A stretch of DNA of 64,000 bases, from positions 2,296,501 to 2,360,500 of the forward strand of contig CM075767.1 of NCBI GenBank assembly GCA_037974665.1, written 5' to 3'. Source of the stretch: Ehretia macrophylla (Eukaryota > Streptophyta > Magnoliopsida > Boraginales > Ehretiaceae). Numbering within the stretch: position 1 is the first letter of the stretch; each line of letters opens with the position of its first letter. The notes under the pieces are model-generated. The model was not told where the DNA came from. It did not search any database and worked only from the letters and a program-made list of their open reading frames with translations. The translations under genes were made by a program, and so were the position numbers. This document shows, piece by piece, positions 43,471 to 55,617 of this stretch.

Positions 43471-45762
43471 TGTCACGCCCCAACCCGACCACGCAAAAGG
43501 CCAAGCCCGGACCCGACACACGGACGGAGTCTCCCCTGTACCGTGGACAATCCGAAACCCTACATTCAATATAATACTTGCGAATTCCATAACAAACATT
43601 TGAATCAAGACAACTTTCTTTTAGAAAATATACATCTTCTCATTAACAACTTTGCAACCCAAAATGCCATGCATACTACCCAAGTATTTATGCCACTAAA
43701 CAGTTAAACCATTAGTATGCAATTCTTTACTAGTCATAAGAGTATAACTTTACAACTTTACAATCTTTAAACCTTTACAACAAAAGACCATAAAGGCCTC
43801 AAAATAGAACTACATACAAGGCTACAAGCCTCAAAATAAAGCGACAACCAAGCAGTAAACACATCAAGCATGGCTCGCACAAAAGTCTGGCAACCAACCA
43901 CCAGCTAAGCAAAGAAGTGCTATCACGGAAACACCTCCACCTGCTCCTCTTCCTCAATTACCTCAATAGGGTCTGCTTCAACTACTCCTATAAAAAATAT
44001 GGTATAGAAAGGAATGAGCAAAAACTATTGCTCAACGAGGGCAATTGGTCTCAAGGACGGAGATGAGAGGAGTATGCAATGCAATTAGTCAAGCAATTCA
44101 TACAAATATCATTTAGAGATACAAGCAAAGCCAACAATAAAACAAGACAAGCATTAAAACTATAAACACTCATTCAAAGGATACGATACTCTTTTCACGA
44201 GCAAATTTCAATGACGAATTCAATGACGACGCACCGACCCAGACCACCTTATAACTTCAGTTTGGAATACCCCGGAAGTATCCATCAATTCTACGACCCA
44301 GATCTCCCTGGGAGGCAACCCAAGCGAGAAAGGGAATAGGACACGGAGCTAGGGCAACCAACACTGGCAACCCGAGGCTACCCAGAGAGGCCCATCACAC
44401 CTTCCTGACTCTATGAATGCAATACAATATACAATGCAACAATCGAGCAATAAAGCCACACGTGGGAGAATAACAAAGTAGGTTACCCTCTCATGCAATA
44501 GCCACAGTTGATAACCACTCCAATCAAAATCAACTCCAACAAGCATATCAAGCTATTTTAAACATTCTATTGGCATAATATCAAGAAAACAAGAAAAATC
44601 ACAAATCGACCCCAACTATCAGAATGCCACTATTTCCAAACGAGCCACGAGTTTTGGAAACCGACTTCACCAATCCTCCTAGGTCACCATAAGGCACGTC
44701 TAAAGACCCCGAAACCCTACTTTACCCTAAAAGTCACGCAAAGCCCCGGTTTCCCCCTTTGCTCGTTTGAATTACAATTATACTAACCAAACACCCAACC
44801 AACGCCATAACCGCACCAAAAGTGCTTCCATGGCCTCCCGAGACAATGCCATCACGCAAAACGAGAAAATACTAAATTTGACCTAAACGACCCCGACTTT
44901 CACCAAGGCATTTCTCCGTATTTTTCCACTACGCAACCCAAACAAATCATGCATTTAGGCATTCTAGCATATCTAGCATCTTTTCACATCAACAGAAAGC
45001 ATAACAACGCAACTTCTACGTTTCGAGGGTTTACTATTCATGTTTTACTATTCAATTGACATTTTAAATTACAATCTCAACATTCAACCGCAGAAAATGT
45101 TAAAAAGCTATAAATACATGTTCTACAATTGGCAAGGAACATTCTTTAAGCATTAAAACGATTAAAATAACAAACTACGGATAAAATTCAAAAATTATAA
45201 AGTTGAGACATATAACATTAAAATGCGTAAATAACATGCTTCCCTCACCTTAGGCACTCCTAGTCGCTAGGAAAACTACGCTGGATGCCTCGGTAACAAC
45301 CCCGCACGAGCTCACGCGAAGATTGGAAGTTTGGAAGGTTGAATTTTTTTTTTCTTTTCCCTCTTGGTTTCGGCCAGCTCCTTGTTCTGTTTTTGCTTTG
45401 TTTTTTTATTTTATTTTGTTATGTTATAAGCTTATAAGGTGACAAGCTTGGTCAAAGGTCAAGGCACCTTGGTCAACTAACTTAAAATTGGTCAAATTGG
45501 CCTATTTTTATGCATTTGAAAGCTAAATCAAACGTCACCAATTTAATTCTAGCTAACAACAAATAAAATATAAAATTTAAATCACCAAATGCTAGTTTCA
45601 CTATTTGTTAAGGACTAGAAAACACCCTCTAACTATCTCTCCCGAAATGCAATGCACTTTGCGACAACAAAGAAGTAACAATTAAATCTCAAAGAATTTA
45701 AGAGAATATAATTTTCAGAAAGATAATCAAGAAAATTCCACATTCCGGGCTCGGGTATTACA
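43471..45762 (-). repeat. E4 3' LTR
   Basis: 2,292 bp, TGTCACGCC to GGTATTACA on the plus strand. The first roughly 770 bp (sense 3' part) resembles E0b. From about 44240 on it is nearly identical to family A (E1) for long stretches, for example CAGTTTGGAATACCCCGGAA. The hairpin TGAGCAA/TTGCTCA is at 44015-44034, with TATAG in sense ending at 43988. CTAAG/GTGAGGG lies at 45242-45253. Frames 43468-43707 and 44349-44546 are LTR sequence. Confidence 0.88.
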
Positions 45763-45774
45763 CCTCTCCCCCTT
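45763..45774 (-). promoter_or_regulatory. Polypurine tract of E4 with adjoining hairpin
   Basis: Minus strand AAGGGGGAGAGG against the LTR. Next to it the inverted repeat AATTGCG...CGTAATT lies at 45780-45797. Confidence 0.75.
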
Positions 45775-45842
45775 AAAACAATTGCGCCCACGTAATTCTT
45801 ACCTGGTCAACAAACAACTCCAGATACTGACTCCGAACTTGG

Positions 45843-48461
45843 TGTAACACCCCTATCCCTCTCGAGACCGGGAGTTTTATCAATTGATCTAATCACAACC
45901 CAAATCCAAACCCGGGCAAAATTTTCAGGAAAAACGGACGGAGTCTCCCCTGTTTCTAGGCGAAATGTAAAACCTGTAATAGCATATAAATGGACCACCA
46001 CCGTGTCCAACCATACAAAACTTCCTCGAGGCCATCCGAGCCTCGGTTCTCAACAATTAAACTCAGCAACTATACATACATTTCCAATTTAAAAGCTAAC
46101 CTATCTCTTTTCATTTTTGACAAGTACACTCAAACTTGAAAATTAAACCATACTAAGCTACTGCATAAAATAAACTATCATGCCATTCTAGCTCTTTTCC
46201 TTTGGACATTACAACATGCATTGAAGTTAAGCTATGCTAACTAATTACAGAAACTAGCTTATTAATTTACCTCAACTACCTAGCTAGATTTAAATTACAT
46301 TTCTTTTAACAATAAATACATATAACATATGAAAACATATATCTTTACAACTTCGACACTCAAGCCACATAGGCACGCAAGACAACTCTTCAGGCACGAA
46401 CTTTCACGAAATCACAAACTTTCCAGCTAACATGACATTTCCTGAAATGTGGTGGTGAGGAGTGAGTATACACAACACGTATACTCAGTGAGGGCGAGAC
46501 AGATATCGAGTTGGAGAGAAAGAAAGTCGTGCAATGCAAATAAGACAGTTAAGCAATATAACTGATAAATAAGCAATCAAGACAAACAATCAATACAATA
46601 AGCAATTACTGAAAGCATTAACACAACCATTCAAAGCTATACCACACTCTGAAGGCTATGGTTCACTCATACGAGCAATGTACCATTTCACGAGTGATAC
46701 ATCAATCTCGAGCTTGATGTTGACAACGATGACAATAAGCGCGCATCCACCTTATAACACCAGTTTGGAATACCCCGGAAGTATCCATCAATTCTACGAC
46801 CCAAATCTCCCTGGGAGGCAACCCAAGCGAGAAAGGGAATAGCCACGGAGCTAGAGCAACCAACACTGGCAACCCGAGGCTACCCAGAGAGGCCCATCAC
46901 TCACGCGCTGGACACTATGCAATGCAAGACTCGATACAAGGCGATAAATGAGATATCAAGCATTATCAACAATTGATAAACATTTCAATCAATAATCAAC
47001 TCTAACAAGCGTAATAAGCATTAACAAGCATTTACAATCAAACAAGTAACAAGAACAACACCAATTAACCTTATCAAGCAATAACAAGTATCCTATAGGC
47101 ATTATAAGCATTCTATAAACAATATAAACATTCTATAAGCATTATAAACATTCTATAAGTATTATAAACATTCTATAAGCAATATACTATGAAATCACAC
47201 AAAATTCCAAAAAATGACCCCAACTTGCAAAATGCTACTACTTTCAAACGAGCCACGAGCTTTGGAAACCGACTTCACCAATCCTCCTAGGTCACCATAA
47301 GGCACGTCTAAAGACCCCGAAACCCTACTTTACCCTAGAATTCACGCAAAGTCCCGATTTCCCCCTTTGCTCATTTGAACTACAACTATACCAACCAAAC
47401 ACCCAACCAATGCCATAATCACACCAAAAGTGCTTCCATGGCCTTCCGAAGCAATGCCAACACGCAAAATGAGAAAATGCCAAACTCAACCTAAACGACC
47501 CCGACTTTTACTAAGCCGTTTTTCTCCGTTTTTCCATTACATATTCCAATTAAACCACACATTTAGGCATTCTAGCATATCTATCATATTCCTACATCAA
47601 CAGAACGCGTAACGGAGCAACTTCATCGAAACGGGAGTTTATTATTCATAATTTACTATTCATTACACAATTTATATTTCAAATTCGATATTCAACCCCA
47701 TAAAATGTTAAAAAGCTATAAATACACGTTCTACAATTGCTAGGGAACATTCTTTAAGCAACGAAACGGACAAAATAACAACCTACGGTTAAATCACAAA
47801 AATTAAAGTTTATGTTCAACATTTTCAAATGCGCAAATAAACATGAAACCCTCACCTTAGACGCTCCTAGACGCTAGGAAAACCTTGTAGAGTGCCTCGG
47901 AAACCACCCCGTGCAAGCTCACGCAAAGATTTGGTGATTTGTAGTTGAAATTTTCTTTTTTTTTTCTCTTTCTTTTCCTCATGGTTTCAAGCCTTTCTTC
48001 TCTGTTTTTTTCGTTTGCATTCTGCTTATTTAAAAAAAAATGACAAGAAGTCAAAGGTCAAATATTCGGTCAACCCGCTAAACCAAAATAGCTATGCGCG
48101 ACCTTACGAAAACGACCATAACTTCTTCTAGAAAACTCCAATTCATGAACGGTTTGAAGCCTCAGAAACTAGACTCATAGAGATTTCCAACCATATATAT
48201 TTGCTACCTAACTCTTCCCCAATTGGTTCAGATTTAATTCCAAAGTTGACCCAAAATTTGACTAACTTAACATTGCATTTTTTTTATTTCTAATCCCAAG
48301 TTTGCCCTTTATTAAACATTTTAAAAATTTCCACCTTGTCCTAGTTGGTCAATGTGGATGAAAAGTCAACTAGTTTGGTCAAAGAAGGTGAAAGGTCAAT
48401 AAAATGCAATTTAAATGAACTTTAAATGCTATTGAATACATGCCAGGTTCGGGGTATCACA
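45843..48461 (-). mobile_element. E10: solo LTR, family A-like, inside E4
   Basis: 2,619 bp, TGTAACACC to GGTATCACA, flanked by CTTGG (45838-45842) and CCTGG (48462-48466), a target duplication with one difference. It interrupts the 3' end of the E4 coding region. Family A motifs: hairpin 46463-46487, AG at 46442-46443, CTAAG/GTGAGGG near 47850-47860. A CATTCTATAAGCATTATAAA repeat lies at 47095-47185. The segment 48040-48240 is E0-like rather than family A, so this is a chimeric LTR. Frames 45807-46010, 47430-47612 and 47857-48054 are LTR sequence. Confidence 0.82.
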
Positions 48462-48466
48462 CCTGG

Positions 48467-48760
48467 TCCTCTTTCCCAAGTCGCTTCCTCAAACCCATGA
48501 TGATTCCACAGAACCTTTACTAACAGAATACTCTTTCTGCGAAGCTCCTGAACTTTCCGATCCACAATTCGAATCGATTTCTCTTCATAAGACAACGTTT
48601 CCTCAATCTGCAAAGGCTCTAGTTCAAGAACATATGAAGGGTCTGGATGATACTTCTTTAACATTGACACGTGAAAAACATCGTGCAGTCTCGACAAGCT
48701 CGGAGGCAAAGCTAACCGATAAGCCAAAGGACCCACCTTTTCAGTGATCTCATACGGACC
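48467..48760 (-). pseudogene. E4 integrase C-terminus and chromodomain
   Basis: The minus-strand frame shows SRLHDVFHVSMLKKYHPDP, then a chromodomain-like stretch with IVDRKVQELR, VKVLWNHHG and EEATWE. The Tekay/Del lineage carries such a chromodomain, thought to steer insertion to heterochromatin. E10 cuts its very end. Fossil. Confidence 0.85.
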
Positions 48761-49700
48761 CACATACCTGGGACTAAGTTTCCCGCTCTTACCGTGCCAA
48801 ATCAATCCCTTTCGAGGAGAAATCTTAAGAAACACCCAATCTTCCAAATCAAACTCAAGATCCTGACAGTGCTTATCCGTATAACTCTTCTGACGACTCT
48901 GAGCTGTAAGCATACGCTGGCGAATAAGGTGAACATTATCTACCATCTTAATCATCTCAGGTAACACAGTCGGATCAACTATTCTCATTTCTTCAACCTC
49001 TTCCCAATACAATGGAGATCTGCATTTACGACCATACAACGCCTCGTAGGGAGCCATACCTATAGTAGATTGATAACTATTATTGTAGGCGAACTCCGCT
49101 AAAGGCAAAAACTTCTCCCAATTCTTCCCAAAGTCTAGCACACATGCCCGAAGCATGTCTTCCAAGATCCTGATAGTTCTCTCAGACTAGCCATCAGTTT
49201 GTGGATGGTATGCAGTACTGAAGCTCAACTTAGTTCCCATGGCCTCTTGCAACTTTTGCCAAAAACGAGATCTGAATCTGGGATCTCTATCTGACACTAT
49301 ACTCTGTGGTACACCATGAAGTCTCACAATATTAGCAACATAAAGCTCAGCTAGTTTATCAAGGCTATCCTGTTTGTTAATGGGAATAAAATGTGTAACT
49401 TTAGTCAATCGGTCCACAACAACCCAAACAGAATCACAACTTCTCGGAGATCTAGGAAGATCGGTCACAAGGTCCATTGTTATATGCACCCACTTCCACT
49501 GCGGAATCGACAACGGCTGCAGAAGTCCGGCTGGCCTCTGATGCTCAACTTTAACCCTCTAACAAGTTAAACACCTGGATACATACTCAACAATCTCCCT
49601 CTTCATATTGTTCCACCAGAAGTGTTGTTTCAAATCTCTATACATTTTAGTACTGCCCGAGTGAATCGTATACCTCGAATTATGTGCCTTGGACAGAATC
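48760..49700 (-). pseudogene. E4 integrase (zinc finger, core and GPY region)
   Basis: Minus strand. The HHCC zinc-binding region ([15 protein letters not shown] ... CLTC) lies near 49680-49560. The DDE core includes [30 protein letters not shown] and AYHPQTDG between about 49500 and 49190. Then come EFAYNNSYQSTIGMAPYEAL, ALYGRKCRSPLYW and the GPY-like LSPRYVGPYEI. The enzyme joins element DNA to the host chromosome. Fossil, broken. Confidence 0.9.
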
Positions 49701-50049
49701 TCATTCTTCAAAGTTGGATCACTAGGAACACACACCTTGTCCCTGAATCTGAAGATACCATCTGCATGTAATTTAAACTCCGATTCTCCCCCTTTTGCTT
49801 TTTCTTGGATTTTCAAGATCTGAGGATCAGTCTTCTGAGCCTCTCTGATCTGTGCTAGCAACCCCGACTGAACCTGTAAGCTAGCAAATCGAATCCCTAC
49901 CTCAGTAACTTCTGGCTTCCATGAACAAATTTCCTCCAAAGTCTCCCAATCCTTGATAATTAAACTTGCAACAGTAGCCTTTTGGCTCAAAGCATCTGCA
50001 ACAACATTTGCCTTACCTGGCACGTAGTTTATAGAACAGTTGTAGCCAC

Positions 50050-50450
50050 TTAATATCTCTAGCCATCTTCGCTGCCTCATATTCAAATCCTTTTGTGAAA
50101 ATAAATATTTGAGACTCTTGTGGTCAGTAAAAATTTCAAATCTGCAACCCTACAAGTAATGACGCCACTTCTTCAAAGAAAACACAACTGCAGCTAACTC
50201 AAGATCATGTGTAGGGTAATTAACTTCATATGGTTTCAACTTCCTAGAAGCATAGGCAATCACCTTACCATTCTGCATTAAAACACAGCCCAAACCTTCT
50301 TTAGATGCATCACTGTAGACAACAAAGTTTTCTGTACCCTCAAGTAAAGCTAGTATAGAAGCTGTAGTTAGCCTCTTCTTCAATTCTTGGAAATTGGATT
50401 CACATTTGGCATCCCAGTTGTAAGTAACTTTCTTTCGAGTCAACTGGCTT
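50050..50450 (-). pseudogene. E4 RNase H
   Basis: Minus strand. The frame shows [18 protein letters not shown] and [20 protein letters not shown], the Gypsy RNase H signature that follows RT. A tether stretch with [14 protein letters not shown] lies near 50,000 before the integrase zinc region. It would degrade the RNA strand during reverse transcription. Fossil, broken. Confidence 0.88.
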
Positions 50451-50459
50451 AAAGGTCCA

Positions 50460-51400
50460 GAAATTTTAGAAAAGTCTTTAACAAACCTCCGGTAGTAACC
50501 TGCCAACCCAAGAAAACTCCGAATCTCTGACACCGTTTCAGGTCTCTTCTAGGACGAAACAACTTCAATCTTAGTTGGGTCCACTGAAATTCCTTGATCT
50601 GAAATGATATGGCCTAGAAAAGATATATGATTCAACCAGAATTCACACTTGCTGAATTTAGCAAAAACTTGTTTTCTTGCAAAGTCTGTAGCACAATATT
50701 CAAATGTTGTTCATGTTCAGCCTCATTCTTCGAGTACACTAAAATGTCGTCAATAAAGATTACGACAAACTGATCAAGATAAGGTCGAAATACCCTCTGC
50801 ATTAAGTCCATGAATGCAGCTGGTGCATTCGTCAATCCAAACGGTAACACAACAAATTCATAGTGGCCATATCTAGTCCTGAATGCCGTCTTTGGTATAT
50901 CGTCACTCCGAATTCTGAGCTGATAGTAACCCTGCCTCAAGTCAAATTTGGAGTAAACACTCGCACCCTGCAACTGATCAAACAATTCTTCAATCAACGG
51001 CAATGGGTATTTGTTCTTAATCGTAACTTGATTAAGTCCCCTGTAATCAATACATAACCGTAGCGTGCCATCTTTCTTTCTCACAAGCAACATAGGCGCG
51101 CCCCACGACGAAGAACTAGGTCGTATAAACCCTTTCTCAAGCAAGTTCTGAAGCTGAATTTTTAATTCCTGAAGTTCAGCTGATGCCATTCTATAAGGAC
51201 TTCTAGAAATTGGCGCAGTGCCTGGCATAAGATCAATCACAAATTCAATCTCCCTATTCGGTGGTAAACTCGGTAATTCCTCGGGAAATATACCACGAAA
51301 GTCTTTAACAATTGGAACCTCATTCAAATTCAACTTATCAGTAGGCTGATTGATCAAATAAGCTAGGTAAGCTTCACAACCCTTATTCAATAACTTAGAA
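50460..51400 (-). pseudogene. E4 reverse transcriptase
   Basis: Minus strand, the longest open part (about 290 codons). Motifs in order: [82 protein letters not shown] and the catalytic [13 protein letters not shown] near 50,750-50,720, with the thumb region after it ([19 protein letters not shown]). Typical chromovirus RT. Fossil, broken. Confidence 0.92.
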
Positions 51401-51499
51401 GTCTTGATCGATGATAGAAGAGGAATTCGGGCAGCCCTGCAGTTCCCAACAATCTCCAGTACCGGTAGGTCAAGAACCTGAAGATAAACAATCTTTGTT

Positions 51500-51860
51500 C
51501 TACAATCCAACTAAGCATAGTACTTCCCCAACCAGTCCATTCCCAAAATGATTTCAAAGTCATGGAAGGGTAGTATAATTAAATCAATAGGAAAATTACG
51601 GTTCTCAATGCATATATCACAAGATTTGCAAATAGACTCAGTAACAAATTTCGCACCCAAATGCGTACTAACTTCAACTTCATGCGGCAGTTTATCAATG
51701 CAAACATTCACAGATCGTGCACATGCAGGAGTTATAAACGAATGTGTAGCTCTGGGATCAATCAAAACTTTAACTGGCTGAGTATTGAGAAGAAAAGTAC
51801 CTTCCACAATAGCTGTAGTATCGGGCAGCTCCTCCGCATCTAGTGCAAAGACCCTAGCCT
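51500..51860 (-). pseudogene. E4 aspartic protease
   Basis: Minus strand. The frame shows a retropepsin-like region: GTFLLNTQPVKVLID and THSFI near 51,800-51,735, then FHDFEIILGMDWL near 51,560-51,520. It lies between the zinc knuckle and RT, as in Gypsy elements, and would cut the polyprotein. Fossil. Confidence 0.8.
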
Positions 51861-52999
51861 GTACCCTCTGTGCTGGACCTGCACCTGCAGCCCTATTCTG
51901 CACTCCTTGGCCTCCAGTACGGCCCTGAACATTCTTATACTTAGGGCAATCTCTCACCCTATGGTCATCACTCCCATAACCAGTGCATTTACCACTCTTT
52001 TTCCAGCAATTAGCCTCAACGTGCCCCGATCGGTTACAAAAGTTACACTGCTGATTTTGTCTTACAATAGTGTTTCCCGTAGGTGCGGGGGCTCTGGCAG
52101 TAGTAGGAACTGTACCTCCCTGCTGAGGTCTAGTCACAGCTGGCCTCCCCTGAATCTGATGCTGAGACTAATACAGACGTTGCTGAGGAACCTGCACAGA
52201 AGTCTGATACTACCTCGGCTGACTCTGGCTACTCTGGCCCAAGTACTGTTTCTTACTCGGCTGACTATTCTTAGCTATCATCTCAGCCTTCCGTTTTTCA
52301 AACTTCGAGGCTGCTTGAAATGCCTCAGGAAAAGTAGTGTAGGTCTGCCCAGTCAAATGCAACTGTATATCCATTCTCAGCCCACGAACAAACCTATGAA
52401 TCATCCTCCTAGCTGGCCGTACCAGCTCGGGCATATACCTCGACAGGCTGACAAACCTAGCCTCATACTATGCAACAGTCATGTTTCCCTGCTTCAGGGC
52501 CACAAACTCGTCTTCCCTCCTTTCCCTAGCCATCTCGGGAATATACTTGTCCCGAAACTCACTCACAAAATCATCCCACAAATGTGGAACATCCTCACAA
52601 TCCCACCTCAACCTGACAGTGTTCCACCATTGTTCGGCGTCGCCCTCTAACAGGAATGCCGCACAATCCATTCTGGCCTCATCATTGTACCTCAAAGCAG
52701 AGAAAATTTTCTCAACACGGTTAATCCATCTCTCGGCTGCCTCATCATCCGGCTCTCCAAAGAACTTACCCGGCTCAAGCCTCAGGAATTTCTCTAACTG
52801 GTTATTCTCAGCCCTGTGCCCCTCTCCACCAGGATTAGCTTGATTTCCCTGGGGATTATTCTTGCTCATGCAGTACCTGTGTAATCCGGTCAACTGCTGT
52901 GGTCATAGTAGCCATAAACTGTTCAGGCAACGGTTGCTGACCCTGTTCTACTGCCTCTTCATCTTCCCCTTGACCTTGAATACCACGACGTGGCGGCAT
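51860..52999 (-). pseudogene. E4 Gag with CCHC zinc knuckles
   Basis: Minus strand. A candidate start near 52999 gives MPPRRGIQGQ. Further words are KFFGEPDDEAAERWINRVEK, AAFLLEGDAEQWW and FRDKYIP (retrotransposon Gag family). CNFCNRSGHVEANC is a CX2CX4HX4C knuckle near 52,050-52,005, with a second Cys/His cluster after it. It would form the particle and bind RNA. Fossil, broken. The plus-strand frames 51548-51843, 51907-52650 and 52481-52843 are antisense shadows. Confidence 0.88.
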
Positions 53000-53327
53000 A
53001 GTAACAACTCACAATAGCTGGCAGCTTATAAAAGCAGTTTATAGACAGAAATATAGCACATAAGATTAGATAACACTCAAGTCAATAACAATCAAATATT
53101 CTATCACACAATTCATATAACACAAGATTGACATGCCAACCATTTCACTTGAACACATAAGCACTCAAGTTCACATAAGCACTCAAGTTCACATAATCAT
53201 GCTATAACATTTTCTTTTCACTTAACAATCATACAATAACACTTTAGTATTTTAGACCTTTACCCCACAGACCGAGAAACATATCCCGGCTCATGCAAGA
53301 CTATCATGCTCTGATACCACCTAAAGA
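53000..53327 (-). other. E4 leader with primer site
   Basis: Non-coding. It contains repeated CACTCAAGTTCACATAAG words (53157-53200) and the leader motif near 53262-53290 (sense CCGGGATATGTTTCTCGGTC). The primer site is TGGTATCAGAGC on the minus strand at 53308-53319, eight bases from the LTR edge at 53328. Confidence 0.75.
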
Positions 53328-55617
53328 TGTCACGCCCCGACCCGACCCCGCAAAAGGCCAAGCCCAGACCCGACACACAGACGGAGTCTCCCCTGTACCA
53401 TGGACAATCTGAAACCATACATTCAATATAATACTTACGAATTCCATAACAAACATTTGAATCAAGACAACTTTCTTTTAGAAAATATACATCTTCTCAT
53501 TAACAACTTTGCAACCCAAAATTCCATGCATACTACCCAAGTATTTATGCCACTAAAACAGTTAAACCATTAGTATGTAATTCTTTACTAGTCATAAGAG
53601 TATAACTTTACAACTTTACAATCTTTAAACCTTTACAACAAAAGACCATAAAGGCCTCAAAATAGAACTACATACAAGGCTACAAGCCTCAAAATAAAAT
53701 GGCAACCAAGCATTAAACACATCAAGCATGGCTCGCACAAAAGTCTGGCAACCAACCCCCAGCCAAGCAAAGAAGTGCTATCACGGAAACACCTCCACAT
53801 GCTCCTCCTCCTCAATTACCTCAATAGGGTCTGCTTCAACTACTCCTGTAAAAATATGGTATAGAAAGGAATGAGCAAAAACTATTGCTCAGCGAGGGCA
53901 ATTGGTCTCAAGGACGGAGATGAGAGGAGTATGCAATGCAATTAGTCAAGCGATTCATACAAATATCATTTAGAGATACAAGCAAAGCCAACAATAAAAC
54001 AAGACAAGCATTAAAACTATAAACACTCATTCAAAGGATACGATACTCTTTTCACGAGCAACTTTCAATCACGAATTCGATGATGACGCGCCGGCCCAGA
54101 CCACCTTATAACTTCAGTTTGGAATACCCCGGAAGTATCCATCAATTCTACCACCCAAATCTCCCTGGGAGGCAACCCAAGCGAGAAAGGGAATAGGACA
54201 CGGAGCTAGGGCAACCAACACTGGCAACCCGAGGCTACCCAGAGAGGCCCATCACACCGCCCTGACTCTATGAATGCAATACAATATACAATGCAACAAT
54301 CGAGCAATAAAGCCACATGTGGGAGAATAACAAAGTAGGTTACTCTCACACGCAATAGCCACAGTTGATAACCACTCCAATCAAAATCAACTCCAACAAG
54401 CATATAAAGCTATTTTAAACATTTTATAGCATAATATCAAGAAAACAAACAAAATCACAAATCGACCCCAACTATCAGAACGCCACTATTTCCAAACGAG
54501 CCACGAGTTCTGGAAACCGACTTCATCAATCCTCCTAGGTCACCATAAGACACATCTAAAGACCCCGAAACCCTACTTTACCCTAAAAGTCACGCAAAGC
54601 CCCGGTTTTCCCCTTTGCTCGTTTGAACTACAACTATACTAACCAAACACCCAACCAACGCCATAACCGCACCAAAAGTGCTTCCATGGCCTCCCGAGAC
54701 AATGCCATCTTGCAAAACGAGAAAATGCTAAACTCGACCTAAACGACCCCGACTTTCACCAAGGCATTTCTCCGTATTTTTCCACTACGCAACCCAAACA
54801 AATCATGCATTTAGGCATTCTAGCATATCTAGCATCTTTTCACATCAACAGAAAGCATAACAACGCAACTTCTACATTTCGAGGGTTTACTATTCATGTT
54901 TTACTATTCAATTGACATTTTAAATTACAATCTCAACATTCAACCGTAGAAAATGTTAAAAAGCTATAAATACATGTTCTACAATTGGCAATGAACATTC
55001 TTTAAGCATTAAAATGATTAAAATAACAAACTACGGATAAAATCAAAAAATCATAAAGTTGAGACATATAACATTAAAATGCGCAAATAACGTGCTTCCC
55101 TCAACTTAGGCACTCCTAGTCGCTAGGAAAACTATGCTGGATGCCTCGGTAACAACCCCGCACGAGCTCACGCGAAGATTGGAAGTTTGGAAGGTTGAAT
55201 TTTTTTTTCTTTTCCCTCTTGGTTTCAGCTAGCTCCTTGTTCTGTTTTTGCTTTGTTTTTATTTTTATTTTGTTATGTTATAAGCTTATAAGGTGACAAG
55301 CTTGGTCAAAGGTCAAGGCACCTTGGTCAACTAACTTAAAATTGGTCAAATTGGCCTATTTTTATGCATTTTAAAGCTAAATCAAACATCACCAATTTAA
55401 TTCTAGCTAACAACAAATAAAATATAAAATTTAAGTCACCAAAATACTAGTTTCACTATTTGTTGAGGACTAGAAAACACCCTCTAACTATCTCTCCCGA
55501 AATGCAATGCACTTTGCGACAACAAAGAAGTAACAATTAAATCTCAAAGAATTTAAGAAAATATAATTTTCAGAAAGATAATCAAGAAAATTCCACATTT
55601 CGGGCTCCAGTATTACA
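53328..55617 (-). repeat. E4 5' LTR
   Basis: 2,290 bp. It has the same mosaic plan as 43471-45762. The hairpin TGAGCAA/TTGCTCA is at 53872-53891 and the family A-like part runs from about 54100. Frame 54206-54403 matches 44349-44546 only because the LTRs are copies. Confidence 0.88.

Larger units (their letters stand above)
43471..55617 (-). mobile_element. E4: Ty3/Gypsy chromovirus (Tekay/Del-like) inserted in E5
   Basis: 12.1 kb with LTRs 43471-45762 and 53328-55617 and TSD GTGTG. The internal part encodes gag, protease, RT, RNase H, integrase and a C-terminal chromodomain in that order on the minus strand, the Gypsy order with the chromovirus hallmark. The solo LTR E10 lies in its 3' coding end. 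The coding region is broken, with about eight breaks including E10. The LTRs look about 97% alike by eye (mostly C/T and G/A differences), so the insertion is of moderate age. It is the only element here with a full set of domains. Confidence 0.92.

Noticed and set aside
44349-44546. 65-codon minus-strand frame repeated at 54206-54403
   Set aside because: The two copies are the paired LTRs of E4, so repetition is not evidence of coding.
47095-47185. Possible CRISPR-like repeat array
   Set aside because: Units are short, imperfect and contiguous with no unique spacers, in a plant LTR; it is a minisatellite. The same applies to 29404-29660.
51907-52650. 247-codon plus-strand frame
   Set aside because: It is antisense to the E4 Gag and protease region, whose minus-strand domains are clear.
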